Positions 13,701 to 21,892 of a DNA stretch of 64,000 bases are shown here, piece by piece. Positions within the stretch are counted from its first letter, which is position 1. Each line of letters starts with the position of its first letter. Both the position numbers and the translations under genes were made by a program. The notes under the pieces are model-generated. The model worked only from the letters and a program-made list of their open reading frames with translations, did no database searches and had not been told where the DNA came from. Source of the DNA: Sclerodactyla briareus (lineage: Eukaryota; Echinodermata; Holothuroidea; Dendrochirotida; Sclerodactylidae); the NCBI GenBank assembly GCA_026419785.1, contig JAODTK010001488.1, forward strand, positions 310,001-374,000, in the 5' to 3' direction.

Positions 13701-16700
13701 CTAGGAAATATGTAAAAACTACAAAAAAGTCAGCACGAATGGGTCTAACAGTGACAGCCAGAACAACAGGGCCTATCATCACCCTATTAGCTGATCGCCT
13801 CTTCTCGAGGCTAAACCTATATCCTCTGCTTTACCAGTGCAGGAGAGCTAGGCCAGAAACAGGCGGAAGCTTGAAGAAACATTCATTCTCCCCCAAAGTA
13901 GCAAGTAATTATTATTCATGAGGGCTCCATACTTATTCCAAACGAAGAACAATTACACAACAACATTTCATCGTAACCCCCAAGAATGAATAATGCTGGT
14001 GACTCTAAACGAAAGCCTAATACTCGGAAAAAAAAAATTCCGATCTACAATAATGCTGTTGGTTTTCAGAGTTCATTTGATTCATTACCCAGATTTTGAA
14101 ACAATTTCAAACGATTACTTTGACATCAGCAAAGCTCCGCCAGTTGCTCAATGTCACTGCCCGGCCACAGTACACAGGCACACAGCGTGGTGTTCCTGTA
14201 ACCCGTTGGCTCATGCGTTGTTTCGTATTGGTTGCCGCGGGTAATTTGAACTGTAGGCCGACAGTGTTAGTGCATCAAGTTTAATGAACAATACAGCCTT
14301 GTGTATGCTACAGAGTGTTGAGATTGTTACCCATTGTAGTTCAACTAGGATCACACGGAATTGACAGATAATTACACAAAAAACGGTCATGTCTGTAGGC
14401 ATATCTCATCTTCTACGCATTGCGGGAATGCAAACTACACTGTCGCAGCTGCAAACTGCTTGTGACATTTTTCTTACTCGAAGCAGAAATCGGTACACAG
14501 CATGATCGGCTTTGTTGGGATATCTCACATGCAACGACTGTAATGCGGCTATTCGTACAATAATAACAGAGCAGACTAACCATCATAGGATCTCACTCCT
14601 TCGGGTGAACGCCAACTTTTGTCCATCTCTGACCTAGCTCCCACGCTGTATACTGCGTCCAGTGCTCCACAGAGCCCCCGCAAACAGCTCGAAAAATGGT
14701 ATTCCAAAAAAAGTGGAACATTGGGGGATATATAAATAAATATCTAACTTCCTCACCACAGTTTCTTTCGTCCGAGTGGTCCCGACAATCGTTTTCGCCA
14801 TTACAGTACAAAGATCTGTCTATACAGCGGCCGTTGCCACAACACCGGCAACTGGTCCAACCTGCAATCCTCATATTCTGTGATAACAATGTTCATTTAT
14901 AAATCAGATTAGAATGATACTGTACTAGCACATGCAATAGTGGACAATGAGGCAGACAATCAACCATGCAGTGAAAATGTTGGACAACCTCCACCCTTTT
15001 CCTATCTTTCCCCTGGCCAATTGACTCAGCAACCGGCCATTCCCCCAGCCTTCCATCATTCCATGCAAATGACTCCCCAACCCCAACCAGGGCAACCCAT
15101 CAGAACTGACTCACCAATCCGCCCCAGCTCGCTTTGATCACGTCCCAAAACAACCGACTCGGAGACTCCACCCTGGCCCACTTTGACCACGAGCGCACAA
15201 ATCAGTTCACAGTCCCCCCCCCCCCCCCGGTCCCATATTACTACAATGCCACATGACACCAACCAATCCCATGTTGACCATTTTACCACAATCACAGACA
15301 CCCCCCCCCCACACCCACATTGCATCAGAACCCATGAGTGTGAGATACGGACACATTTCTAATAACCCACTGTGTGGAATGTCAATGGGGGTGTAGTGAA
15401 AAAGTGGGGGCGCATGACTCCACCATCCAGCTCGAACCAATCCCAACACCACTCCCTCCCACCCCAATGACACTGCCAGCCTCACACCTGCCACCATCAT
15501 TCCCTCCAATCCACAACAATGAATCGCTATCCAAACCCACCACCCCACCCCCCCCACTCACCCATTTCCAGAACAACTGACTCACCACACATTGACCCTT
15601 CATCGCTGCCGTCACCACAGTCATTGTTATGGTCACATTTGAGGTGAGCAGCGATGCAGAGACTGTTGTCACATCTGTACTCAAAGTACTCGCTGCATCT
15701 GGGTGTAGCTGCAAGTCAAATGGAGGAGGAGGTTTACCCTTACCATGTTGAAATTAGACATGTGTAGGCGGGTAAACCGCCCACGTGTATACCCCGCTTT
15801 TGAACAATTCTTTGGAAGAAGTATCTAACACCCTAACACCCCCATAAAGACCCTCATTTTGGTCAGGACCAAGATAAACTTCATCCACCAAGTTTTGTTA
15901 TAATCCATGGAAGTTAATAGGCACCATGATTTATGCAAATTTGACCCACGATGGCTTTGAAATGACGTTAAACAAATTTAGCCCCCTTCCCCCAAATTGT
16001 GTTAAAAGTTTGGAAATTTGTGAAAATCTCGCAAAAAACATTGCACTTAATGCTTGAAGTTTCCAGCAGCGGCGAGCCTGGGACGGCGGCAGCTACACAC
16101 CCAAAACCATAATATCCCCGGACACTTCCAGTGTCGCGGGGATATAATAAATTGAGGGTGGACTTCATCTTGATCTCCATTTTGTTCTGCAGGAGTGGCC
16201 ACGGTGATTCTATCAAATGAAACAGTGCCTCACATATTTTTCCACAATGTAAGCTGGCAATGTGAATTGAAGGCACCTGATTGGCTGAAATAGAGCTTTT
16301 TGAATGGTATTGTTAGAACACCCTCACTTGGCAAAATATGTTGCCTGCTGCATGATAAGGGGTTTTTGAAGAAAGAGAAGATAAAATCTAAGAGCACACT
16401 GAAATGAACCAACATGTCATCGCACGACATTGAGAGCGTACTCCTCCACACACCCACAAGAGAAACAGCAGCTCTCTTGAAAAAATTGAAATTTCACATG
16501 TTACATAACCTTGGCAGGACATTAGTCATTGTCTTTGCCATACATCTGCATATCAAAAGAATATGGATTTCAGTCTTAACTGCCATTGAACTATTAAAGG
16601 GGGGCAAATTAGCTCAGTCGATAGAGCTCCGGACTGCAAAACCATTGATTGCCAGTTTGGAACCTCTTGAAAGTGATTTTTCCGCAGTGCTGTTGGACAA

Positions 16701-17267
16701 GGCATGTCTCCCGAATTGTCCCACGTCCAGCAACGTGTAGAAATCGTAATCCTGCGATGAGGTGACTTGTGAAAATAACGAGCGCCCTACGTGGCAGTCC
16801 TATTGTGGAGAGGGGACACAAGAGAGTGATGTGATGTACTGAAATGGTGCATCAGGAGTGATCAAGCTTACAAGTGCGCAGAAGTCACTGGTGATGATCA
16901 GAGATAATATCTGTAAAGGGCTTTGGGCATACCTTTGACGTGGAGAAGCACTACATAGGAACTGGATAATATTTAACTATACATTACCCATGGGTGATGG
17001 CACATTGTGGCAGCATGGACGGACTAAACTGTGATATTACTGCCATGATGGAAGTTGCAGCAATGTTGTCTGATTCCTCCACAAACCCCACCCCTGCCCC
17101 ATTAGGCGAGTTCATATATGGGTAAAACTTACTGCAATTCTGCATTTCGTCTTCAGCTTTCTCGCAGTCACTGGTGCCATCGCAGACCTTGTCCAGTGAG
17201 ATACAGGGACTCTGGCCGGGGCGGGGCTGAATGCAGGTGAATTGGTCATCTGCGCAGGTGGCTTGAC
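263..17267 (-). CDS. LRP-family endocytic receptor gene, internal part (multi-exon span)
   Basis: Fourteen exons on the minus strand follow the order LDLa x4, EGF x2, YWTD propeller, EGF, LDLa x3. This is the repeating module of LRP1/LRP1B/LRP2 (megalin), large single-pass receptors that bind ligands with Ca-coordinating LDLa repeats and take them up by endocytosis. Most exons are bounded by AG/GT splice sites. Five LDLa exons (17.2, 15.6, 14.8, 13.1 and 0.3 kb) place exactly 11 nt between the acceptor and the first Cys codon, and the 1.9 kb LDLa does too if its first Cys is taken in that frame. Signal peptide, transmembrane segment and NPxY tail are not in the window, so the gene is partial at both ends. 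Many exons contain small frame breaks, so this is either an under-polished assembly or a decaying copy. LRP1 versus LRP2 cannot be decided here. The span is a locus with introns, not one continuous reading frame. Confidence 0.85.
530..569 (-). CDS. Possible short exon with EGF-like Cys spacing
   Basis: A minus-strand frame reads [13 protein letters not shown] and runs into a good donor, GTGTC|GTAAGT. The C-x7-C-x-C spacing is like Cys 3-5 of an EGF module. A candidate acceptor (aaacag|AA) would leave only 40 bp, and an EGF between two LDLa repeats is not expected in the standard LRP module. It could be part of a frame-broken exon or chance. Confidence 0.25.
1005..1131 (-). CDS. LRP exon: LDLa repeat, second of downstream cluster
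   Basis: The 3' two thirds are open: [20 protein letters not shown], then [10 protein letters not shown], ending at TGTG|GTGAGA. The 5' third fits CSPGEFKC only if one G and one T are restored. The upstream acceptor is then not a clean AG, so the start (about 1,131) is an estimate. A later AG at 1,116 would drop the first Cys. The Ca-binding end is extended (EGSDENEE). Confidence 0.68.
1132..1816. other. LRP intron, no other feature seen
   Basis: This is intron between two LDLa exons. It is purine-rich from 1,260 to 1,440. Open frames here have no recognisable similarity and no composition bias, and I treat them as chance. Confidence 0.6.
1817..1933 (-). CDS. LRP exon: LDLa repeat of the downstream cluster, frame-broken
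   Basis: Between the acceptor ctctag|CT and the donor TGTG|GTGAGA the pieces [22 protein letters not shown] and NSDEEIC occur in the right order, but in different frames. The acceptor lies 11 nt before the first Cys codon if that Cys is taken as TGC CCC. At least three indels separate the pieces. It is clearly an LDLa exon by homology, but it does not translate as written. Confidence 0.65.
1934..2597. other. LRP intron segment, nothing recognised
   Basis: Ordinary AT-rich intron sequence. I see no exon, tRNA-like or tandem structure in it. Confidence 0.5.
2598..2870 (-). mobile_element. tRNA-derived SINE with GCGCTTT-type tail
   Basis: Read on the minus strand there is a degraded box B (GAGTTGAATCCCAC), then the common SINE body pattern GTGTCTTTGGCAAATGCG, GGTAATGGGGACCTGTGAG, and then a tail pairing GCTTCGAGCACTACGG with AACGCTATGTAGGTACC. 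The latter is a decayed AAGCGCTTTGAGC...AAAGCGCTATATAAGTACC. The 5' box A part is weak or lost. It lies in an LRP intron, in gene orientation. Confidence 0.65.
3228..3370 (-). CDS. LRP exon: EGF-like repeat after the propeller
   Basis: After the acceptor tttcag|CT the frame gives [30 protein letters not shown] and [11 protein letters not shown]. This matches the NPC..NGGCSHLCLLSP...CACPDG...DG.TC EGF that caps LRP propellers. The first Cys reads as Tyr and the second as Leu, with traces of a shifted SHL frame. That suggests compensating indels rather than simple substitutions. The 3' edge is unresolved; the first usable GT is near 3,227. Confidence 0.68.
4108..4344 (-). CDS. LRP exon: YWTD propeller, last part
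   Basis: It contains SNLDGSN, then [57 protein letters not shown] and VHPLRQDV, all in the expected order but spread over different frames. At least three small indels are needed (near 4,305, 4,190 and 4,130). HPFGISIFE.xVYWTD and the final HPLRQ motif are typical of the last blades of LRP1/LRP2 propellers. The acceptor is gtcag|TTTTT and the donor GTCT|GTGAGT. Confidence 0.78.
4738..4779 (+). repeat. 42-base poly-G run
   Basis: There are 42 consecutive G (a C run on the gene strand) inside an LRP intron. Its true length is unreliable because polymerases and sequencers slip on such runs. It could form G-quadruplex structure. Confidence 0.9.
5568..5781 (-). CDS. LRP exon: YWTD propeller, third part
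   Basis: The acceptor ttgcag|G is followed by YVFWTDWG. A single missing base in a G run then shifts the frame to [37 protein letters not shown] and [12 protein letters not shown]. Two blade signatures (FWTD, LYWTD) and the WPNGVTID motif are diagnostic of LRP/LDLR propellers. The 3' edge (AAATCT|GTTGAA) is a weak donor and uncertain. Confidence 0.8.
6719..6851 (-). CDS. LRP exon: YWTD propeller, second part
   Basis: The frame reads [17 protein letters not shown], then [16 protein letters not shown] and VAVHPKKG, a complete blade with YYTD in place of YWTD. The previous exon ends in VGR, so the join should give GRKLYYTD. One T appears to be missing right after the acceptor (cacag|GAAGCTTACTAC). 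The donor, TTAG|GTCGTC, is weak, so the 3' edge is uncertain by a few bases. Confidence 0.72.
7254..7516 (-). CDS. LRP exon: start of YWTD beta-propeller
   Basis: After the acceptor ctccag|GG the frame reads [14 protein letters not shown], the typical propeller opening of LRP proteins. It then needs a shift of +1 (or two missing bases) near 7,465 to continue as [47 protein letters not shown] and [10 protein letters not shown]. The unshifted frame meets a TGA. The FDW and LYFSD segments are the blade signature in variant form. The donor GGAAG|GTGAAC is phase 2. Function: the beta-propeller mediates acid-dependent ligand release. Confidence 0.8.
7598..7770. repeat. Local tandem duplication, about 103 bp
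   Basis: The segment with CACACTAGGGAGACGAGAGA and TTCTAGCAGAAGAGGAGAG occurs at about 7,601 and again at about 7,704, nearly identical. It is intronic. Confidence 0.8.
7771..8837. other. LRP intron between EGF 2 and propeller
   Basis: Intron with two G-rich stretches (7,800-7,850 and 8,163-8,186). No exon-like or transposon-like segment was recognised. Confidence 0.5.
8838..8968 (-). CDS. LRP exon: Ca-binding EGF repeat 2
   Basis: It opens with the classic DINEC start, then [27 protein letters not shown]. Five Cys are in frame. The expected sixth Cys appears only in the next frame, in [12 protein letters not shown], so a one-base shift near 8,880 is likely. The acceptor is tttccag|AT and the donor AAG|GTAAGT, entering in phase 1 and leaving in phase 0. 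It sits directly before the propeller exons, as expected for the second EGF of an LRP module. Confidence 0.78.
9562..9625 (+). repeat. Imperfect CA microsatellite
   Basis: CACACA tracts interrupted by CGAACA, CCACGG and CGCACA units. Intronic. Confidence 0.85.
9750..9875 (-). CDS. LRP exon: EGF-like repeat 1
   Basis: The clean frame reads [17 protein letters not shown], then [20 protein letters not shown] and GVTCS. It has six Cys in EGF spacing. The NEC start and the TSYYC segment resemble Ca-binding EGF modules, although the first Asp is replaced. Acceptor ccccag|GT and donor TCCA|GTAAGA are strong and phase 1-1. In LRP proteins a pair of EGF repeats links the LDLa cluster to the YWTD propeller, which matches this position. 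Confidence 0.85.
10360..10935 (-). mobile_element. Degenerate LINE fragment, reverse transcriptase C-terminal end
   Basis: On the minus strand, in order: [70 protein letters not shown], then [10 protein letters not shown] and LQLFKSRIN. These are the recognisable conserved blocks at the end of CR1/Jockey/I-type non-LTR retrotransposon ORF2 proteins (LEYCSPIWGG, SLAHRR...FYRYYHG, R-TR, WN-LP, FK). The frame is broken at least twice and the catalytic core (YADD) is absent, so it is a dead 5'-truncated copy inside an LRP intron. Confidence 0.75.
11571..11814. repeat. Local tandem duplication, about 126 bp
   Basis: The segment from ATGCAATGTTGACTATAAAA to AATGGTCTACAC occurs at 11,571-11,689 and 11,697-11,814 with roughly 90% identity by eye. 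It contains TATAAAA and GGGTTAATTAATAAG. Intronic. Confidence 0.85.
12535..12547 (-). promoter_or_regulatory. DR1-type nuclear-receptor-like site
   Basis: TGACCTTTGACCC is a perfect DR1 half-site pair as bound by HNF4 or RXR heterodimers. It is in the LRP intron between the LDLa and EGF exons. TGACCTTTGACC-like words are also scattered in repeats elsewhere in the window, so function is unproven. Confidence 0.3.
12855..12960 (+). repeat. Dispersed GGCAAAAAGAGAAGGGCGAT-type repeat
   Basis: CTGGCAAAAAGAGAAGGGCG and ATGG(G)ATGGCCAACCC are followed by CGCCAGAAGCTCGACG and GGCATGGGGGTGG. The same order of blocks is present at 53,100-53,215 and 43,323-43,430, and the first block also at 61,321. It is a dispersed repeat family of unknown class. 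Confidence 0.65.
13005..13118 (-). CDS. LRP exon: LDLa repeat 4, middle out of frame
   Basis: The exon starts [14 protein letters not shown] and ends LDGTDEMFC in the same frame. The middle of the LDLa motif ([13 protein letters not shown]) lies in another frame, between about 13,040 and 13,075. Two small gaps, one of 1 nt and one of 2 nt, cancel, so the exon stays open but loses central Cys residues when translated directly. Splice sites gacag|TG and TGTG|GTGAGA are good and phase 1-1. The protein as written would not fold as an LDLa. I infer local sequence error or compensated frameshifts. Confidence 0.7.
13290..13610. mobile_element. CCATGATTTT-rich repeat segment, possibly hAT-derived
   Basis: Many AATTCCATGATTT and TCCAGG words recur, ending in TTGAACCCTG, as in some non-autonomous hAT elements of invertebrates. 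A convincing left terminus or target duplication was not found. Confidence 0.35.
13611..14756. other. LRP intron, nothing recognised
   Basis: Mixed-composition intron between LDLa exons 4 and 3. No exon or repeat structure is evident. Confidence 0.5.
14757..14861 (-). CDS. LRP exon: LDLa repeat 3
   Basis: The exon is open and reads [20 protein letters not shown], then [15 protein letters not shown]. The Ca-binding end (DCRDHSDE) is intact. The first half is short: the usual FxC segment is reduced to CRCCGNGRC, so the spacing between Cys 1 and Cys 3 is unusual. Acceptor gcag|GT and donor TGTG|GTGAGG fit phase 1-1. The compressed N-terminal half could be real divergence or a short in-frame loss. 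Confidence 0.78.
15586..15708 (-). CDS. LRP exon: LDLa repeat 2
   Basis: The frame is open and canonical: [12 protein letters not shown], then [20 protein letters not shown], then GSDEGSMC. It has all six Cys and the DCxDxSDE-type Ca-binding signature. It is flanked by a cag acceptor and a GTGAGT donor, both phase 1. It is 123 bp long, the normal size of a one-repeat LDLa exon. No frame problem is visible. Confidence 0.85.
15709..16600. other. LRP intron segment, nothing recognised
   Basis: Part of the intron between LDLa exons 1 and 2, upstream of the SINE. Open frames here show no family features. Confidence 0.5.
16601..16975 (+). mobile_element. tRNA-derived SINE, nearly full length
   Basis: The head is tRNA-like: AATTAGCTCAGTCGATAGAG (box A), CCGGACTGCAAA, and GTTTGGAACC (box B). 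The body follows, and the end is TAAAGGGCTTTGGGCATACC then AGAAGCACTACATAGGAACT. The tail corresponds to the AAAGCGCTTTGGG...AAAGCGCTATATAAGAACT end shared by V-SINE-like families. The tail is related to that of the minus-strand SINE at 2.6-2.9 kb. It is not a functional tRNA because the acceptor stem is not closed. Confidence 0.75.
17133..17267 (-). CDS. LRP exon: LDLa repeat 1 of the upstream cluster
   Basis: This is the most 5' exon recognised. It reads cleanly, from CADDQFTC through [10 protein letters not shown] and SDCEKAEDE to the last Cys. That gives six Cys in LDL-receptor class A spacing and an acidic Ca-binding end, although the usual SDE is replaced by AEDE. The acceptor is actaaag|GTC and the donor is GCA|GTAAGT, both in phase 1 like the neighbouring repeats. 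An alternative acceptor six bases further in (gtcaag|CC) would break the constant 11-nt spacing to the first Cys. No upstream exon was found before the minisatellite at 17.7 kb. Confidence 0.8.
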
Positions 17268-17517
17268 CTTTAGTGAAGGGTCAGTGGAAATGGCTGGACA
17301 TTGGTTTTCCAATAACCTATCACATCTTACATGGCCCCCCCCCCAAGAAAAGGGTTGCAGGCCTAATTACGTGCAGCAGCCTATTTCACAGCGCAAGGAT
17401 GGCGAAGCAAAGTAGCAATAGTGGAAGTGCATCAGTGAATCCATGTTGGGAGTTGGATTATCTGTTGTCAATAAATCTATATTAGGCACTGATGTTGAAA
17501 TTCAGGCTGCAGCCTGA

Positions 17518-17690
17518 TTTGGAACATGGCCGAGTGGTATCAGTGACACTTTGCAAGCAAACGCCCCTGTGCGAATTCCAGCAGTCACTGGACGATTTTC
17601 TCTAGGTGGCTGTACTTGCAGTTGCTCTGACCAAGGTCTTGGTCTTACTTCATTGTCCAACTGTACAATCAGTTAGATCTGTGCTAGGGT
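17518..17690 (+). mobile_element. tRNA-derived SINE head (second family), truncated
   Basis: ATGGCCGAGTGGTATCAGTG (box A, Ser/Leu-like) and CTTTGCAAGCAAACGCC are followed by CCTGTGCGAATTCCAGCA (box B). There is no GCGCTTT tail. The element runs into the 33-bp minisatellite, which may have grown from its 3' part. Confidence 0.6.
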
Positions 17691-17718
17691 TCCTGGCAGT
17701 GTTGAAGTCAAGTCCAGC

Positions 17719-19089
17719 CCATCCGAGTCCAAGTCCAAGACCGAGTCCTCACCATCCGAGTCCGAGTCCAAGACCGAGTCCTCACCATCCGAGTCCGAGT
17801 CCAAGACCGAGTCCTCACCATCCGAGTCCGAGTCCAAGACCGAGTCCTCACCATCCGAGTCCGAGTCCAAGACCGAGTCCTCACCATCCGAGTCCGAGTC
17901 CAAGACCGAGTCCTCACCATCCGAGTCCGAGTCCAAGACCGAGTCCTCACCATCCGAGTCCGAGTCCAAGACCGAGTCCTCACCATCCGAGTCCGAGTCC
18001 AAGACCGAGTCCTCACCATCCGAGTCCGAGTCCAAGACCGAGTCCTCACCATCCGAGTCCGAGTCCAAGACCGAGTCCTCACCATCCGAGTCCGAGTCCA
18101 AGACCGAGTCCTCACCATCCGAGTCCGAGTCCAAGACCGAGTCCTCACCATCCGAGTCCGAGTCCAAGACCGAGTCCTCACCATCCGAGTCCGAGTCCAA
18201 GACCGAGTCCTCACCATCCGAGTCCGAGTCCAAGACCGAGTCCTCACCATCCGAGTCCGAGTCCAAGACCGAGTCCTCACCATCCGAGTCCGAGTCCAAG
18301 ACCGAGTCCTCACCATCCGAGTCCGAGTCCAAGACCGAGTCCTCACCATCCGAGTCCGAGTCCAAGACCGAGTCCTCACCATCCGAGTCCGAGTCCAAGA
18401 CCGAGTCCTCACCATCCGAGTCCGAGTCCAAGACCGAGTCCTCACCATCCGAGTCCGAGTCCAAGACCGAGTCCTCACCATCCGAGTCCGAGTCCAAGAC
18501 CGAGTCCTCACCATCCGAGTCCGAGTCCAAGACCGAGTCCTCACCATCCGAGTCCGAGTCCAAGACCGAGTCCTCACCATCCGAGTCCGAGTCCAAGACC
18601 GAGTCCTCACCATCCGAGTCCGAGTCCAAGACCGAGTCCTCACCATCCGAGTCCGAGTCCAAGACCGAGTCCTCACCATCCGAGTCCGAGTCCAAGACCG
18701 AGTCCTCACCATCCGAGTCCGAGTCCAAGACCGAGTCCTCACCATCCGAGTCCGAGTCCAAGACCGAGTCCTCACCATCCGAGTCCGAGTCCAAGACCGA
18801 GTCCTCACCATCCGAGTCCGAGTCCAAGACCGAGTCCTCACCATCCGAGTCCGAGTCCAAGACCGAGTCCTCACCATCCGAGTCCGAGTCCAAGACCGAG
18901 TCCTCACCATCCGAGTCCGAGTCCAAGACCGAGTCCTCACCATCCGAGTCCGAGTCCAAGACCGAGTCCTCACCATCCGAGTCCGAGTCCAAGACCGAGT
19001 CCTCACCATCCGAGTCCGAGTCCAAGACCGAGTCCTCACCATCCGAGTCCGAGTCCAAGACCGAGTCCTCACCATCCGAGTCCGAGTCA
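17719..19089. repeat. 33-bp minisatellite, about 42 near-identical copies
   Basis: The unit is built from CATCCGAGTCCGAGTCC and AAGACCGAGTCCTCAC (33 bp). Only the first unit (AAGTCC for GAGTCC) and the last edge vary. Because 33 is a multiple of 3, several frames stay open through the array: plus strand [11 protein letters not shown], minus strand [11 protein letters not shown] and [11 protein letters not shown]. There is no splice-site or flanking-domain evidence that any frame is translated. It lies just upstream of the first recognised LRP exon. Confidence 0.95.
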
Positions 19090-21892
19090 AAGCGTCAGCA
19101 TAAATGCAGCCAAGGGGTACGAAGGATTTGCTCGGAGCAAATCATCATGGGAACTCCAATAACCCCCGATAAGTCCTGACTATATGCCAAGTGTGACCAC
19201 ATGCAAGATTGTTTTCAGCATGTTCAAAACACTGGGGAATGGCCATTCAGTGCTGAGGCCCTCTGAGAGTTGGAAGACACGGGGGCAGGAATATGCACCC
19301 TACAGAATCAGCAATATCACGCGATCAAGAACATGACACCAGATAAATTTGTTCATTGTCGATTGACAATATGAATCACCCATGGTGGTAACCGGCATGT
19401 GTTTTCAATTGTACAAAGTTACTGTGTCCACTGCACCGGCATTGTTCAAAACCACAATGTTGCCCCTCACGATAAAACAAATCGGTGGTCACAATCGGGT
19501 CCGCCGCAGGGGAAGAACCAATCTGTTGACCTATCGAGCGATAACTGCCATCCCTCCAATGGGCCCCCACCCCAAACGATGACACCTGATCCATCCAGTA
19601 TAAACAATTGCACAAAGAATGTAAGGTCTGCTTCACCCCCAGGGGACCACCCCTCCCCTGGGTTTATTAGGTTATCCAGGTACCAGTATTTACACTCGCC
19701 CATTGTTGGGGATAAATTCTTCTTGTGCAACCACCATCCTGTGGTGAGACACTCACTGTCAAATTACCTTGCACAATAGTACTCGTGCAGATGACGAGAT
19801 TCCTTTCCAGCCGTAGTGAGTCACCGCCATTCCTCATTGTCGTGTCAATCTTTAAACTTCTTATTCAGATGAAAAAAACACCTTGTAAAAGTGTGAAAAA
19901 AGTGTGAAAAACTTCTATTAATCCGACATTCCAATTCCAGTTTGGAGTGCACAATAGCAAGAAAGTGAATCTATGTGAAACAGAGGCCAATGTTTCACGT
20001 TTTTGGACGTCTAAGTGCAGAGCCTGGTCAAGACTGGAAAATCAACAACAACGATACTCGAAACAATGTTTCGTGATGCTTCCTGCCAGAAGTGCACATG
20101 GCCTATCTGTTTCATGTTTTTTAAAACAAACTATAAGCTATAGCTGTTATTAAAGTTAATAACACACACTGGCTACCACAAACACCTCATGGACCCTAGC
20201 AGGAATAGGTCTAGCAACACTTTCTCTTTAGCACGCCTCTTTGTGAGTGCGACGAAGGCTTATTGCGTACTGCACAGGTCTTGAATGCTACCAGTTCATA
20301 ATGTTGACACAGTGATCGTGGATGAGTCCCATGAAACTCCTGCCATCGTCTTTTCGACAGTGCTCCTGAGATATTGAGGCAGGGTCCAATCAATCTAGTC
20401 CTACACCTCGGACAACTATTTTATGTCCCCTAATCCGTGACGATCAAGTGACCTTGAGGAGTGGATGATTTGTGTCTGACATATCAGCTTAACAGCCAAC
20501 TGGACCAGTTTCACTGCAAATCCCCATCAGGACCAATCCCCGAGGTTAACCAGAGTCCAGTTCCCTGAACCGCAGAACCAGGAATTAGATCAAGACTTGC
20601 CCAGCAAAACTCAAGGACAGCCATCTCAGGAGTATAACGCCCCAATGCAATGCGAAGCATATCACTGCATGATACCATTGTGCCTTCGTTGTTGAACATA
20701 CATGCTTGCCATGTGAATTGAATCCCCCCCATTTCGGCCCCCCCTATACAAAAACCAGTTACTCTTTCACACACAAGAAAGCGGCTTATTTTGAAGCCTC
20801 GCTCGTGTCTGATAGGAATGTGAAATTTGGGAGCAGGAAACTTTCACCACTGCCTCGATCAATATATACTCGATGCCAAAGTCACCCATACAGTACCCGT
20901 GAATGCTGCAATTTCATATTTTGATATCTTGCGTCCGACGTTTTGTGCGTTTTTATGCAAGTCCTGATTCGTTCTGTTAAAGGTTTTCCAGAGAAACATT
21001 TCTTTTTCTTCCAGTTCTTATTTATAACATAGGATCCCACTGTTAGCCCTGTAATGTCACAAGGGGTATTTTTGAAAGCCTGACTTTGCCATCTTGGCAT
21101 CATACAATGACTAAATGATATGTTTCCTAAACCTGTGTGCACCCACAAGTCACTCAGTTCCCCATGCTTGTGTGACGAACTTCAAAACTAGTAGTAAACC
21201 GCCTGCGTTGACCTACTTGCATTGAGCATATTTTTTCTCCCCTACCCCCACCCCCCCCCTCCCCATTAATTGTCCATAAAGACATGCATAAAATAGTAGG
21301 TTTTAGGATTTCCCTCCGTCTACTCATCAGAGTTTGGGGAAGGATTTTCTTCTTTAAATAACAGAGAGAATGTAATCTCCTATAGTCATGATTTTCCACT
21401 TCCACTGACGGTTGAAACAACTTAGGAAATCCTTATACATCTTTCAGGTCTTTGGAATGTTACAAATCATCCCCTTTTTCGCGTTAGCCGTACGTAGGCC
21501 ACAAATGTGGCAAAAAAGTCGGTTTTTGAGAAATCGCGGTTTAAAGATTTTAGGATTTTGAAATGGGCGTATCGAATGTAAAGCATGGTACTTTTTCATA
21601 TGTGGGGTCCAAGCATAGGAAAACAAGTTATATTTAGCGGCTTACTAAGCAAGTTTTGGATGATTTGACTTTGAAACAAACATTTTCCGATTATTTACAT
21701 TATGCTTTAAGACATTATCACTAGTGAATGGGATTATATCCCATGTAGTACGGATTCGTCACACATTGTCACTAACGCGAATTTTTTTCTATTGTTTTCC
21801 ACTGACTGTTATAATAGTAGTGCCATTGCCTTTGCATACGTTTGACGAATCTTACAATTTCCACCAAAACACTGAGAAAAAGAGTATTCGTC
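19090..21892. other. Unassigned sequence upstream of the LRP exons
   Basis: About 2.8 kb without a recognised exon, RNA gene or repeat. It may be LRP intron or intergenic. It ends at the sharp boundary where the noisy block begins. Confidence 0.5.

Noticed and set aside
16601-16675. Functional tRNA gene
   Set aside because: Box A and box B are present, but the cloverleaf stems do not close and a SINE body and tail follow.
17606-19162. 518-codon plus-strand frame ([11 protein letters not shown] repeats) as a gene, and the 460-codon minus-strand frames
   Set aside because: All are products of a 33-bp tandem repeat whose length is a multiple of three. There is no flanking domain, splice signal or codon bias that favours one strand.
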